This document shows positions 8,243 to 16,653 of a stretch of 64,000 bases of DNA, one piece after another. Each line of letters starts with the position of its first letter. Position 1 is the first letter of the stretch. Origin of the DNA: JAKALD01 sp963817785 (GTDB lineage: Bacteria; Pseudomonadota; Gammaproteobacteria; Burkholderiales; SG8-39); assembly GCA_963817785.1 (NCBI GenBank), contig CAWFPL010000005.1, positions 124,001-188,000 of the forward strand, written 5' to 3'. The notes under the pieces were generated by a model. That model was not told the DNA's origin. It did not search any database and worked only from the letters and a program-made list of their open reading frames with translations. The translations under genes were made by a program, and so were the position numbers.

Positions 8243-9067
8243 ATGATGCAGCGTCGCACCGTCTTTTTCGTCTCGGACGGCACAGGCATTACCGCGCAGA
8301 TGCTCGGTCACAGCCTGCTGACGCAGTTCGAGGGCGTGCACTTCACTCAGGTTACCCTGCCCTTCGTCGACAGCGTGGAGAGGGCCCAGGAGTGCCTGGC
8401 CCGCATCGACGCCGAAGCGCACCAGGGAAACGGGCAGCCGATCGTGTTCTCGACGCTGGTCAACAACGATGCGCGTGACATCATCCGTGAAGCCAACGCG
8501 CTGTTCCTCGATTTCTTCGAGAGGTTCATCGATCCGCTCGAAGCGGGACTGGGACTGAAATCCACCCATACGATCGGGCGTTCGCACGGCGCTTTCGACA
8601 AGCCCGAATACCAGCGGCGCATCGAGGCGGTCAACTTCGCCATGGCGCACGACGACGGGGCCTCCGACCGCGAGCTCGACGAAGCAGACTTGATCCTGGT
8701 GGGTGTATCGCGCAGCGGCAAGACGCCGACCTGCCTGTACCTTGCGCTGCAGCTCGGCGTGAGGGCGGCCAACTACCCACTGATTCCCGAGGATTTCGAG
8801 CGCAGGCACATCCCGCCGGTGCTGCGCCCCCACAAGGCGAAGCTCTACGGCCTCACCATCGCACCCGAGCGGTTGAGCGAAATCCGCAACTCGCGGCGCC
8901 CGCACAGCAAGTACGCGGATGCGGAAAATTGCCGCTACGAGGTCGAGGAGGCCGAAGCGCTCATGCGTGTCGAAGGAATACGCTGGATCGACTCCACCGC
9001 CAAGTCGATCGAGGAAATCGCCACCACGATCATGCGCGAGCTCAGGATCGAGCGGCACGTATACTGA
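8243..9067 (+). CDS. ppsR: PEP synthase regulatory protein (bifunctional kinase/phosphorylase)
   Basis: Controls PEP synthase by ADP-dependent phosphorylation and Pi-dependent dephosphorylation of a threonine next to the catalytic histidine. The 274-residue DUF299-family protein starts MMQRRTVFFVSDGTGITAQ, has the P-loop-like GVSRSGKTPTC, and ends RELRIERHVY. Two adjacent ATGs (8243, 8246) are possible; an upstream in-frame start at 8174 lacks homology support. Its position opposite ppsA is the classical arrangement. Its last 26 bases overlap the convergent methyltransferase gene. Confidence 0.93.
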   Translation: MMQRRTVFFVSDGTGITAQMLGHSLLTQFEGVHFTQVTLPFVDSVERAQECLARIDAEAHQGNGQPIVFSTLVNNDARDIIREANALFLDFFERFIDPLEAGLGLKSTHTIGRSHGAFDKPEYQRRIEAVNFAMAHDDGASDRELDEADLILVGVSRSGKTPTCLYLALQLGVRAANYPLIPEDFERRHIPPVLRPHKAKLYGLTIAPERLSEIRNSRRPHSKYADAENCRYEVEEAEALMRVEGIRWIDSTAKSIEEIATTIMRELRIERHVY

Positions 9068-9833
9068 GCTGGCGCGCCCGCTCGTAGAAGCAGATCGCCG
9101 CCGCTGCGGCAACGTTGAGCGACTCGCTCGGCCCCGGCATCGGAATCGTCACCCTGAGATGCGCGCGCGCCGCGAGCGCTTCGCTCACTCCCTGCCCTTC
9201 CGCACCGAAGATCCATCCGGTGCGTCCGCTGAGATCGGCCGCCTCCAGCCGGCTTCCGCCGCGCGGGACGGTGCACAGCACCGTCGGCCCGAACCGGGCA
9301 ACCGCGCCCGCCAGGTCGTCCGCTTGGGCGACGCACAACGCAAAATGGCCGCCCATCCCGGCGCGCAAGGCCTTGGGCGACCAGGGATCGGCGCAGCCTC
9401 GTCCGAGAACGACGTCGCTCACGCCGAAGGCGGCTGCGCTGCGCAGGATCGCACCGACGTTGCCCGCGTCCTGGATGCCTTCCAGAAAAGCGCAGCAGGT
9501 CGATGCGCCAAGCGCCTGGCGCGGCTCCGGAATGGCGATCTCGGCTGCGACCCCCATCGGAGTCTCGGCGTCCGCGATCTGGCGGAACAGCGCGTCGCCG
9601 AGCATCACGGGGGTGCGCCCGGTGCGCCGCACCAGCGCCCCGATTTCGGCGCGTGCGCTGCCCGATTCGCTCACGATTACCGCCAGCGGCGCGGCGCCGC
9701 TTTCGAGGTAGGCCGCGAGCAGATGCGGTCCTTCGATCAAAGTGCGTCGCTCAGCACGCCGCAGCCGCGAATCCCGGGAAAGGCGCTGCCAGCGGCGCAG
9801 GCGCGGATTGTCGCGCGATCGCAGCACGGTCAT
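9042..9833 (-). CDS. TrmH/SpoU-family RNA 2'-O-methyltransferase
   Basis: A 263-residue SAM-dependent RNA ribose methyltransferase of the SPOUT superfamily. The N-terminal substrate-binding part (SRDNPRLRRWQRLSRD ... LIEGPHLLAAYL) is followed by the knotted domain with motif 1 NVGAILRSAAAFG, motif 2 GAEGQGVS and motif 3 IPMPGPSESLNVAAAAAI. It resembles RlmB/TrmH relatives, but the target nucleotide cannot be read from sequence. The ATG at 9833 overlaps the stop of senA (ATGA), so translation is probably coupled to senA. In many betaproteobacteria such a gene sits beside rnhB; here the sen genes lie between them. Confidence 0.92.
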   Translation of the reverse strand: MTVLRSRDNPRLRRWQRLSRDSRLRRAERRTLIEGPHLLAAYLESGAAPLAVIVSESGSARAEIGALVRRTGRTPVMLGDALFRQIADAETPMGVAAEIAIPEPRQALGASTCCAFLEGIQDAGNVGAILRSAAAFGVSDVVLGRGCADPWSPKALRAGMGGHFALCVAQADDLAGAVARFGPTVLCTVPRGGSRLEAADLSGRTGWIFGAEGQGVSEALAARAHLRVTIPMPGPSESLNVAAAAAICFYERARQLSIRAARS

Positions 9834-11119
9834 CGGGCCTCGAGCGCACAGGTTCGAAAGCCGGCGAAAATGTCGGCCCGGTCCGGCGTATAGAAATTGC
9901 GGAAGGTCGCGCGGGCCACGCGCGGCGGCGTAGAGAAGCTGCCGCCGCGCAGCACCTTGTGGGTCCCGAACCAGGGAGCGGAGTACTCCGCGTAAGGGTC
10001 GCGCAGGAAGCCCGGATACGGGAGGAACGTGCTCGCAGTCCATTCCCACACGTTGCCGATCATCTGCCGCAGTCCCCACGCGCTGTCCCCCAAAGGACAG
10101 GCGTGCACGCTCGCCGCCGCATCGCTGCCGAGATTGGCGCGCTCCGGCTGCCACGGCGCGTCGCCCCACGGGAAAGGGCGCTTGCGGCCGGCACGCGGAT
10201 CCCACGTCGCCGCGAGCTCCCACTCCGCCTCGGTCGGCAGGCGCCTTCCCGCGAAGCGGCAATAGGCATCGGCCTCGTACCAGCTCACGTGCACCACCGG
10301 ATCGTCCGGCCGCAGCTCGTGCCAGCGATCGAAGCGCCGCTGCTCCCAGTGGCCGCCGGCGCGCTGCCAGTACAGGGGCGCGCGGCGCCCGGTCGACTGC
10401 AGCCAGCGCCAGCCGGCGATCGACCAGAGCTCCGCCCGCCCGTAGGCCCCGGCGTCCACGAAAGCGGTGAACTCGGCATTGGTGACGGCAGCGCGGGCCA
10501 TGCAAAACGGCGCAATCACGATCGCGTGCGCCCATTTCTCGTTGTCGAACGCGAATCCATCCTCGGGCGCCGTCCCCAGGGGAAACACGCCGCCGGCGAT
10601 CTCGGCATCGCCGGAAACGCGCCCGCCATCGGGGGGGAGGCGAGGCTCGAGCAGTGGTGCCGGATAGGCGAGCGTCTGCCGCGTGCAATGAAACGCCTCG
10701 GCGTGCATGTCCTCGTGCCGCACGGCAAGCTGCACGAAGTAGGCGTCGTCCTCATCGCAACGCCGCGCCAGCCGTCCGGCCAGTTGGGCGAGCACTTCGT
10801 CGCGGTAGCTCAGCGTCGCCTCGAACGGGGGCAAGGGCAAACCCCAACGCGCGTCGTGCGGCACGGTGGCGGAGTTGTAGAGCGCGTCCGCGTTGGGCAG
10901 AATCGAGGCGCTACGCTCGGGTGCGTACCGGCCCGGCGAAATTCTCCTGAGGCACCAGTGCTCCTGGAACCAGCCTACATGTCCGAGCTCCCAGCGCGGC
11001 GGATTGACCATCGCGAGCACCGGCCCGAGCTCGCGCGCTCCGCCCAGATCGTCTGCTACGCGGCGCGTGCGCGCCCGCGACTCTCTGAGCTGGGCAATGA
11101 GGGGGTCGGCTTCGGGCAT
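9830..11119 (-). CDS. senA: EgtB-like selenoneine synthase (SenA)
   Basis: A 429-residue non-haem iron enzyme of the EgtB/OvoA/SenA group. The N-terminal DinB-like domain shows WELGHVGWFQEHW with His47, and RHEDMHAEAF with His135 and His139, matching the three iron-binding histidines of EgtB in order and spacing. The C-terminal formylglycine-generating-type domain shows LPTEAEWELAA, MIGNVWEWTAS and VLRGGSFSTPP, ending FRNFYTPDRADIFAGFRTC. Such enzymes join a sulfur or selenium donor to trimethylhistidine. SenA rather than EgtB is inferred from the divergent neighbour, a SenB-type glycosyltransferase (51-base gap). No selD/senC, egtD or egtC-like gene is visible nearby. ATG start at 11119. Confidence 0.82.
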   Translation of the reverse strand: MPEADPLIAQLRESRARTRRVADDLGGARELGPVLAMVNPPRWELGHVGWFQEHWCLRRISPGRYAPERSASILPNADALYNSATVPHDARWGLPLPPFEATLSYRDEVLAQLAGRLARRCDEDDAYFVQLAVRHEDMHAEAFHCTRQTLAYPAPLLEPRLPPDGGRVSGDAEIAGGVFPLGTAPEDGFAFDNEKWAHAIVIAPFCMARAAVTNAEFTAFVDAGAYGRAELWSIAGWRWLQSTGRRAPLYWQRAGGHWEQRRFDRWHELRPDDPVVHVSWYEADAYCRFAGRRLPTEAEWELAATWDPRAGRKRPFPWGDAPWQPERANLGSDAAASVHACPLGDSAWGLRQMIGNVWEWTASTFLPYPGFLRDPYAEYSAPWFGTHKVLRGGSFSTPPRVARATFRNFYTPDRADIFAGFRTCALEAR

Positions 11120-11170
11120 TGTATGTTTGGGCGCGCTGCGGACGCCCCAGTCTAACGGACGGGATGCGCC

Positions 11171-12115
11171 TTGAGAATCGCGCTCGTCACCCCGGCCGGT
11201 AGCGGCACTCGCACCGGCAACCGGCACACCGCACTGCGCTGGGCGGCCATGCTGAGGCGGGCTGGGCACCACGTGGACGTCGCGACCGAGTGGGTGCCGG
11301 ACGGCGATGCCGACCTGATGCTCGCCCTGCATGCCCGGCGCAGCCACGACTCGATCAAGGCCTTCGCGGACACCTGTCCCGGCCGGTGCTTGGCGGTAGC
11401 GCTGACCGGCACCGACCTGTACCGGGACATCCGCATTTCGGCCCGCGCGCGAGAGTCGCTCGCGCTCGCACACCGTCTGATCGTGCTGCAACCGCGTGCG
11501 CTCGAAGAGCTGTCCGCACGGGCGCGCCGCAAGGCGCGGATCGTCTACCAGTCCTGCGCGACGCGGCTGCGGCACGATCCCGTCAAGCGCGGGTTCCGCA
11601 TCTGCGTCATCGGTCACCTGCGCGAGGAAAAGGACCCGTTGCGCGCCCTCGCCGCGCTCGCGCACATTCCGCGCACCGCCGCCGTCGAGGTGATCCAACT
11701 CGGGGCGGCACTGGACGCCCGCCTCGCACTTCAGGCACGCGCCGCGACGGCCAGCGAGCCGCGCTACCGCTGGCTCGGCAGCGTGCCGCACGCGCGCGCG
11801 CTGCGCTGGCTCGCATCGAGCCACGCGATGGTCATCAGCTCGCGCATGGAAGGCGGCGCCAATGTCGTGTCCGAGGCGCTGCGCATCGGGGTTCCGGTGC
11901 TCGCCTCCCGCATTCCCGGAAACCTCGGTCTGCTCGGACCGAGCCATGCAGGCTATTTCCCGGTCGGCGACACGCGCTCGCTCGCTGCGCTCATGCTGCG
12001 CGCGGCCTCCGACACGGATTTCTACCGCCGCCTGAAAAGCGGGGGGGCGCGTCTGCGCCCGATGCTCGCCCCATCCAGTGAGGCGCGGCTCCTGCTCGCG
12101 GCGCTGGGAATCTAG
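11171..12115 (+). CDS. senB: SenB-type selenosugar synthase (TIGR04348 glycosyltransferase)
   Basis: A 314-residue GT-B fold glycosyltransferase with the subfamily's distinctive N-terminus: RIALVTPAGSGTRTGNRHTA, DLMLALHARRSHDSIKAF and VALTGTDLYRDI; a GT4-like donor region follows with GHLREEKDPLRALAAL and SSRMEGGANVVSEALRIGVPVLASRIPGN. The family makes a selenosugar from UDP-sugar and selenophosphate for selenoneine synthesis. The only fitting start is TTG at 11171 (RIALVTP follows at once); the nearby ATG at 11164 is out of frame. It faces away from senA, and its end overlaps the stop of convergent rnhB by 4 bases. Confidence 0.85.
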   Translation: MRIALVTPAGSGTRTGNRHTALRWAAMLRRAGHHVDVATEWVPDGDADLMLALHARRSHDSIKAFADTCPGRCLAVALTGTDLYRDIRISARARESLALAHRLIVLQPRALEELSARARRKARIVYQSCATRLRHDPVKRGFRICVIGHLREEKDPLRALAALAHIPRTAAVEVIQLGAALDARLALQARAATASEPRYRWLGSVPHARALRWLASSHAMVISSRMEGGANVVSEALRIGVPVLASRIPGNLGLLGPSHAGYFPVGDTRSLAALMLRAASDTDFYRRLKSGGARLRPMLAPSSEARLLLAALGI

Positions 12116-12696
12116 CCGGCGAGCAGCACACGCCTCACGGGAGCGAAGGTCCGGCGGTGGATCTCGGTGGCGCCATGGCGTGCCAGCAGGGTAAGGTGCT
12201 CCGGGGTCGGATACCCCTTGTGCCGATCGAGCCCGTACTGCGGATATCGCGCGTGCAGCCGCAGCATTTCGGCGTCGCGCGCGGTCTTGGCCAGGATGGA
12301 GGCAGCCGAAATCGGCGCCTGCGTCCGATCTCCGCCTACGATCGCACGGCTGCGGCAGGGGAGCTGTGGGCAGCGGTCGCCATCGACCCAGACCTCGTCG
12401 GGTGCGCGCGCGAGGCCTTGTACTGCGCGCTGCATCGCGAGCAGGGTCGCCTGCAGAATGTTCAGCCGGTCGATCTCCTCGACGCTCGCCCAGGCGACGG
12501 CCCACGCCAGCGCCTGACGGCGCACGGTCTCGGCCAGACGCTCGCGGACGGTGGCGCCGAGCAGCTTGGAGTCCGCCAGCCCTGTGATCGGCCGCGCCAG
12601 GTCGAGGATCACGGCAGCCGCGCACACGGGGCCCGCGATCGGGCCGCGTCCGGCTTCGTCCACGCCGCAGATCAGAGCGTCACGCCCTTGCGGCAT
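12112..12696 (-). CDS. rnhB: Ribonuclease HII
   Basis: Cleaves RNA in RNA-DNA hybrids, including single ribonucleotides in DNA. The 194-residue protein shows CGVDEAGRGPIAGPV (first acidic pair), LADSKLL, VWVDGD and AASILAKTARD, the type 2 RNase H catalytic set. ATG at 12696, overlapping the end of lpxB by 17 bases. It closes the long minus-strand lipid A/outer-membrane operon, as in E. coli. Confidence 0.96.
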   Translation of the reverse strand: MPQGRDALICGVDEAGRGPIAGPVCAAAVILDLARPITGLADSKLLGATVRERLAETVRRQALAWAVAWASVEEIDRLNILQATLLAMQRAVQGLARAPDEVWVDGDRCPQLPCRSRAIVGGDRTQAPISAASILAKTARDAEMLRLHARYPQYGLDRHKGYPTPEHLTLLARHGATEIHRRTFAPVRRVLLAG

Positions 12697-13840
12697 CGAG
12701 AACGCGCAGCACGGACTCGGCTGCCTTGTGCGCGGTGTTCTGGCGCAGCGTCAGGTGGATCTCCCGGAATTTTTCCATCTGGCGACGCTGGCGGGCGGGG
12801 TCGTGCAGAAGTTCGAGCAGCGCGCTGCTCAACGCCCAAGGCGTCGCCTTGTCCTGCAGCAGCTCAACCACCAGGGGCTCGCCGGCGAGAACGTTTGGCA
12901 AGCCGACATGCGGCAGATAGAGCATGCGCCGCATCAAGGTCCACGTCACCGGCGACATCCGATACGTAATCACCATCGGTGTCTTGAAAAGCGCCGCCTC
13001 GAGGGTCGCCGTGCCGCTCGCCACGAGCGCAACGTCAGCCGCGGCGAGGGCCTCGTGAGAGTGGCCGAAGAGCATCGTGAGTGGCAGGTCCTGCGCGCGG
13101 TTGCGGTGCAGGGCTTCCTCGAACAGATCGCGCGTCACCCGCGATGGGGTCGGGCACACGAAATGCACGTCGCCGACCTCCTGGAGGAAGCGGTGCGCCG
13201 TTTTCACGAATAGATCGGCCATGTACTGCAGCTCGGATTCCCGGCTGCCCGGCAGCAGCGCCACGATGCGCTTTCCGGGCGGCAAGCGCAGCTGCGCCCG
13301 GGCTTCGGACTTGTCGACCTCGAGCGGAATGATATCGGCGAGCGGATGGCCGACATAAGTCACGGGAATGCCGGCTTGTTCGTATAGCGGCTGCTCGAAC
13401 GGAAACAGCACGAGCACATGCGTCACCGCACGCCTGATTTTCCGAATCCTCCCGCCGCGCCAGGCCCAGATCGAGGGACTGACGTAGTGCACCGTGGGAA
13501 TGCCGGCATCCTTGAGCCGCCGCTCGAGCCCGAGATTGAAATCCGGGGCATCGACGCCGATGAACAGCGCGGGTGGCTGCCCGAGCAGCCGTTGCGCGAG
13601 CTCGCGCCGGATCGCCATGATCTCGCGGTAGTGGCGCAGTGCCTCGGCATAACCGCGCACCGCCAGCTTCTCCATCGGGAAGTGGGATTCGAATCCCTCG
13701 GCCTGCATCCTCGGGCCCCCGATCCCGGCGAAGCGCAGCTCCGGCCGGCGCTCCCTCAGCGCGCCCAGCAGGTGCGCCCCCAGGAGATCGCCCGAGGCCT
13801 CGCCGGCCACCATGGCCACGCGCGCGGCGGCTTCCGTCAC
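12680..13840 (-). CDS. lpxB: Lipid-A-disaccharide synthase
   Basis: Condenses UDP-2,3-diacylglucosamine with lipid X to give the lipid A disaccharide at the inner membrane. Motifs: VAMVAGEASGDLLGAHLLGAL, FIGVDAPDFNLGLERRLK, YYVSPSIWAW-like VHYVSPSIWAWRGGR, LLPGSRESEL and VASGTATLEAAL. I chose a GTG at 13840 (VTEAAARVAMVAGEASG), which gives the usual length of 386 residues and overlaps the lpxA stop; a longer reading would add 38 unlike residues. Downstream it overlaps rnhB. Confidence 0.94.
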   Translation of the reverse strand: MTEAAARVAMVAGEASGDLLGAHLLGALRERRPELRFAGIGGPRMQAEGFESHFPMEKLAVRGYAEALRHYREIMAIRRELAQRLLGQPPALFIGVDAPDFNLGLERRLKDAGIPTVHYVSPSIWAWRGGRIRKIRRAVTHVLVLFPFEQPLYEQAGIPVTYVGHPLADIIPLEVDKSEARAQLRLPPGKRIVALLPGSRESELQYMADLFVKTAHRFLQEVGDVHFVCPTPSRVTRDLFEEALHRNRAQDLPLTMLFGHSHEALAAADVALVASGTATLEAALFKTPMVITYRMSPVTWTLMRRMLYLPHVGLPNVLAGEPLVVELLQDKATPWALSSALLELLHDPARQRRQMEKFREIHLTLRQNTAHKAAESVLRVLDAARA

Positions 13841-13844
13841 GGCG

Positions 13845-14615
13845 TCAGCGGATGATGCCGCGGGCGGACCGGTCGAGGAACTCGACGATCGCCGCGACTT
13901 CCGGGCAGTCAGCCGACTGTCGCCGCAGCTCGTGCCTGGCCTCGTCGAGCGCAAGCCCCGACCGGTACAGCGTGCGATAAGCCTGCTTCAGCCGGCTCAG
14001 GGTGTCCGGGGAAAACCCTCGCCGCTTCAGTCCTTCACTGTTGATGCCGTAAGGCTTGGCCGAGTTTCCGGCCGCGGTGACGTAGGGCGGCAGGTCTTGC
14101 GGCAGGTAGGTCCCCATCCCGGTGAAGCTGTGGGCGCCGATCTTGACGAACTGATGCACCAGGGTCGTGGCACCGAGAATCGCCCAATCTTCGACGTGCA
14201 CGTGACCCGCCAGCTGACAGGCGTTGGCGAAAATCGCGTGGCTGCCGATACGGCAGTCGTGCGCGAAATGCACGTACGCCATGATCCAGTTGTCGTCGCC
14301 GATGCGGGTGACACCGGCGTCCTGCACGGTGCCGCGGTTGATGGTGACGTACTCACGGATCGTGTTGTCGTCGCCGATCTCGACCGCCGTATCCTCGCCG
14401 CCGTATTTCTTGTCCTGCGGCGGCCCGCCGATCGAGGCAAACTGGTACACCCGGTTGCGCCGCCCGAGGCGCGTGCGCCCCTCGATCACGACGTGCGGTC
14501 CGACCCAGGTGTCCGCGCCCAACTCGACCTGCTGGCCGATGATCGCATGGGCGCCGACCGAGACGCCGGGAGCGAGCTTCGCGCCCGGGTGCACGATCGC
14601 GCTGGGGTGAATCAT
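13845..14615 (-). CDS. lpxA: UDP-N-acetylglucosamine acyltransferase
   Basis: First step of lipid A synthesis: O-acylation of UDP-GlcNAc from acyl-ACP. The 256-residue left-handed beta-helix protein has hexapeptide repeats (IHPSAIVHPGAKLAPGVSVG ...) and the catalytic-histidine region MAYVHFAHDCRIGSHAIFAN. The C-terminal helical part includes GLKRRGFSPDTLSRLKQAYR. ATG at 14615 overlaps the fabZ stop by 4 bases. The order fabZ-lpxA-lpxB is the standard one. Confidence 0.97.
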   Translation of the reverse strand: MIHPSAIVHPGAKLAPGVSVGAHAIIGQQVELGADTWVGPHVVIEGRTRLGRRNRVYQFASIGGPPQDKKYGGEDTAVEIGDDNTIREYVTINRGTVQDAGVTRIGDDNWIMAYVHFAHDCRIGSHAIFANACQLAGHVHVEDWAILGATTLVHQFVKIGAHSFTGMGTYLPQDLPPYVTAAGNSAKPYGINSEGLKRRGFSPDTLSRLKQAYRTLYRSGLALDEARHELRRQSADCPEVAAIVEFLDRSARGIIR

Positions 14616-15070
14616 GGTCCGTCTTCGCCCGAAGCGCGCACCGTGCAGAGGATTTCCGCCTCGGCCACCACCCCACCGTCGACCCGCGCCGTACAGGCGA
14701 ATTTCCAGATGCCGCGCTTGGTTCCCAGAATCGACACCTCGATCTCGAGCTGATCGCCGGGCACCACCGGCTTCTTGAAGCGCGCGTTATTGATGCCGGC
14801 ATAGTAGTAGACGGTATTTTCGTCAGGGCGCTGATCGAGCGTACGGAAGGCCAGGATCCCGGCGGCCTGCGCCATCGACTCCAGGATCAGCACCCCGGGC
14901 ATGATCGGGCGGTACGGGAAGTGACCCGGGAAGTACGGCTCGTTGGCCGACACGTTCTTGAGCGCGAGGATGCGGCGGCCGGGCTCGCACTCCTTGATCC
15001 GGTCGATCAGCAGCAGCGGGTAGCGCTGCGGCAGGTGCTTGAGGACCTGATAGATGTCCATCTCACTCAT
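14612..15070 (-). CDS. fabZ: 3-hydroxyacyl-ACP dehydratase FabZ
   Basis: Dehydrates beta-hydroxyacyl-ACP in fatty acid elongation, competing with LpxA for hydroxyacyl-ACP. The 152-residue hot-dog protein carries LPQRYPLLLIDRI, the catalytic-histidine motif YFPGHFPYRPIMPGVLILESMAQAAG and a hydrophobic tunnel region. The ATG at 15070 has an AAAGGG ribosome site and overlaps the lpxD stop by 8 bases; an in-frame ATG three codons later is less likely. Confidence 0.96.
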   Translation of the reverse strand: MSEMDIYQVLKHLPQRYPLLLIDRIKECEPGRRILALKNVSANEPYFPGHFPYRPIMPGVLILESMAQAAGILAFRTLDQRPDENTVYYYAGINNARFKKPVVPGDQLEIEVSILGTKRGIWKFACTARVDGGVVAEAEILCTVRASGEDGP

Positions 15071-16100
15071 TTTGACCCTTTCCTGCGATGTGCTTCTCGA
15101 GCACCCGGATGCGCTCCGCCAGTTCGGCAAGATGACGCACCAGTGCCGTGTTGCGCGCCCAGGACGCGTGCTCGTCGAACGGGAACATGCCGGAGTAGGT
15201 GCCTGGCCGGCGGATCGAGCGCGAGATCACGGTGGCAGCGGAAATGTGCACGTGATCGACAATGGTGAGGTGCCCGAGAATGATCGCCGCTGCCCCGATC
15301 GTGCAGTGGCGGCCGATATCGGCGCTGCCCGCCACGCCGGAAAATCCGGCCATCGCGGTGTGCGCACCGACGCGCACGTTGTGTCCGATCTGGATCTGGT
15401 TATCGAGCTTGACGCCGTCTTCGATGACGGTATCGTCGATCGTGCCGCGGTCAATGGTGGTATTGGCGCCGATTTCGACGTCGTCGCCCACGACCACGGC
15501 GCCGATCTGCGGCACCTTGACCCAGACGCCGGCATCCTCGGCAATGCCGAAACCATCCGCGCCGATGACCACCCCTGAATGAATCACGGCGCGGGCACCG
15601 ATCCGGCAGCCGGCATAAACGACCACGGAGGGATACAGACGGCTGTCGTCGCCGATCGCCACGTTGGCGCCTACGTGGCAGCCGGCACCGATCGATACCC
15701 GCTCACCGAGGCGTGCGCCATCCCCGACCACCGCGCCCGCCTCAACCCGCGTGCTCGGAGGAACCGTGGCGCTCGACGACACGCGCGCCGTTGCGTCGAT
15801 CCCGGGCTGCGGGATCCCGACCGGATTGAACAGCTGGGAAAGGCGCGCGAAGTAGGCGTACGGATTGTCACTGACGATGCGCGGCAGGCGGGAAAATGCC
15901 TCCGCGGCGGGCGCCAGCACTACCGCTGCCGCACGGGTGGTGGCGAGACTGGCTCTGTATTTGGGATTGGCGAGGAACGCGATCTGCCCGGCTCCCGCGC
16001 CCTCCAGCGACCCGACCTGGCTGATCAGGACCTCGGCGTCGCCAACCACGCGGCCGCCAAGACGGGCGGCGATCTGCGCGAGCGTGAGAGGCTCCCGCAT
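15063..16100 (-). CDS. lpxD: UDP-3-O-(3-hydroxyacyl)glucosamine N-acyltransferase
   Basis: Third lipid A step: N-acylation of UDP-3-O-acyl-glucosamine. The 345-residue protein has the N-terminal uridine-binding domain (LTLAQIAARLGGRVVGD ... QIAFLANPKYR), a long hexapeptide-repeat helix (ARVSSSATVPPSTRVEAGAVVGDG) and the catalytic region NQIQIGHNVRVGAHTAMAGFSGVAGSA, then a C-terminal helix. ATG at 16100, one base after the skp stop. Confidence 0.97.
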   Translation of the reverse strand: MREPLTLAQIAARLGGRVVGDAEVLISQVGSLEGAGAGQIAFLANPKYRASLATTRAAAVVLAPAAEAFSRLPRIVSDNPYAYFARLSQLFNPVGIPQPGIDATARVSSSATVPPSTRVEAGAVVGDGARLGERVSIGAGCHVGANVAIGDDSRLYPSVVVYAGCRIGARAVIHSGVVIGADGFGIAEDAGVWVKVPQIGAVVVGDDVEIGANTTIDRGTIDDTVIEDGVKLDNQIQIGHNVRVGAHTAMAGFSGVAGSADIGRHCTIGAAAIILGHLTIVDHVHISAATVISRSIRRPGTYSGMFPFDEHASWARNTALVRHLAELAERIRVLEKHIAGKGQNE

Positions 16101-16101
16101 G

Positions 16102-16638
16102 TCATTTTGCAGGCGACTTGCTTGCCAACTCCTGGATCACCTTGTCGGTGATGTCGATGCGCGGGCTCGCGTAAACGGCGTCCTGGAAGATGATGTCGTA
16201 ATTCTCTTTTTGCGCGATCTGCCGGATCACGCGGTTCGCCTGATCGATCACGCTGGCGAGCTCCTCGTTCTTGCGCTGATTCAGGTCTTCGCTGAACTCG
16301 CGCTTGCGCCGCTGCAGGTCGCGGCTCAGGTCGCTGAACTCCCGCTCCTTCTCGCGCCGCTGGACGTCCGACAGCGTCATGCCGTTCTTGTCCAGGGATT
16401 CCTGCATGTGCTTGAGCTGCTCCTCCAGCTTTTGCAGATCCTGGCTGCGCTTGGCGAATTCGGCTTCCAGCTTCTTCTGCGCGCGCAGCGCCGGCGCCGA
16501 GTCGCGCAGGATGCGCTCGGTGTTCACAAAGCCGATCTTGCTCTGGGCGAGGGCAGGCGCCGCTGGGGCGAGCAGGCAGCCTGCGAGCGTCGCGGCAGCG
16601 GTGAAACGGGCGGCGGCGAAACGGAATGTGCGCAACAT
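16102..16638 (-). CDS. skp: Periplasmic chaperone Skp/OmpH
   Basis: Holds unfolded outer-membrane proteins on their way to the BAM complex. The 178-residue precursor has a signal peptide ending near APALAQ, then SKIGFVNTERILRDSAPA and a long charged coiled coil (about 60-140, rich in K, E, R and Q) that forms the tentacles of the trimer. ATG at 16638, 15 bases after bamA, which fits joint expression of barrel assembly and chaperone. Confidence 0.94.
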   Translation of the reverse strand: MLRTFRFAAARFTAAATLAGCLLAPAAPALAQSKIGFVNTERILRDSAPALRAQKKLEAEFAKRSQDLQKLEEQLKHMQESLDKNGMTLSDVQRREKEREFSDLSRDLQRRKREFSEDLNQRKNEELASVIDQANRVIRQIAQKENYDIIFQDAVYASPRIDITDKVIQELASKSPAK

Positions 16639-16653
16639 AAGGCGGCTTGGCGA

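Noticed and set aside
11120..12625. Upstream extension of the senA frame by about 500 codons, suggesting a fusion protein
   Set aside because: The extension is antisense to senB and in another frame of rnhB; homologues of the enzyme start at the ATG at 11119.
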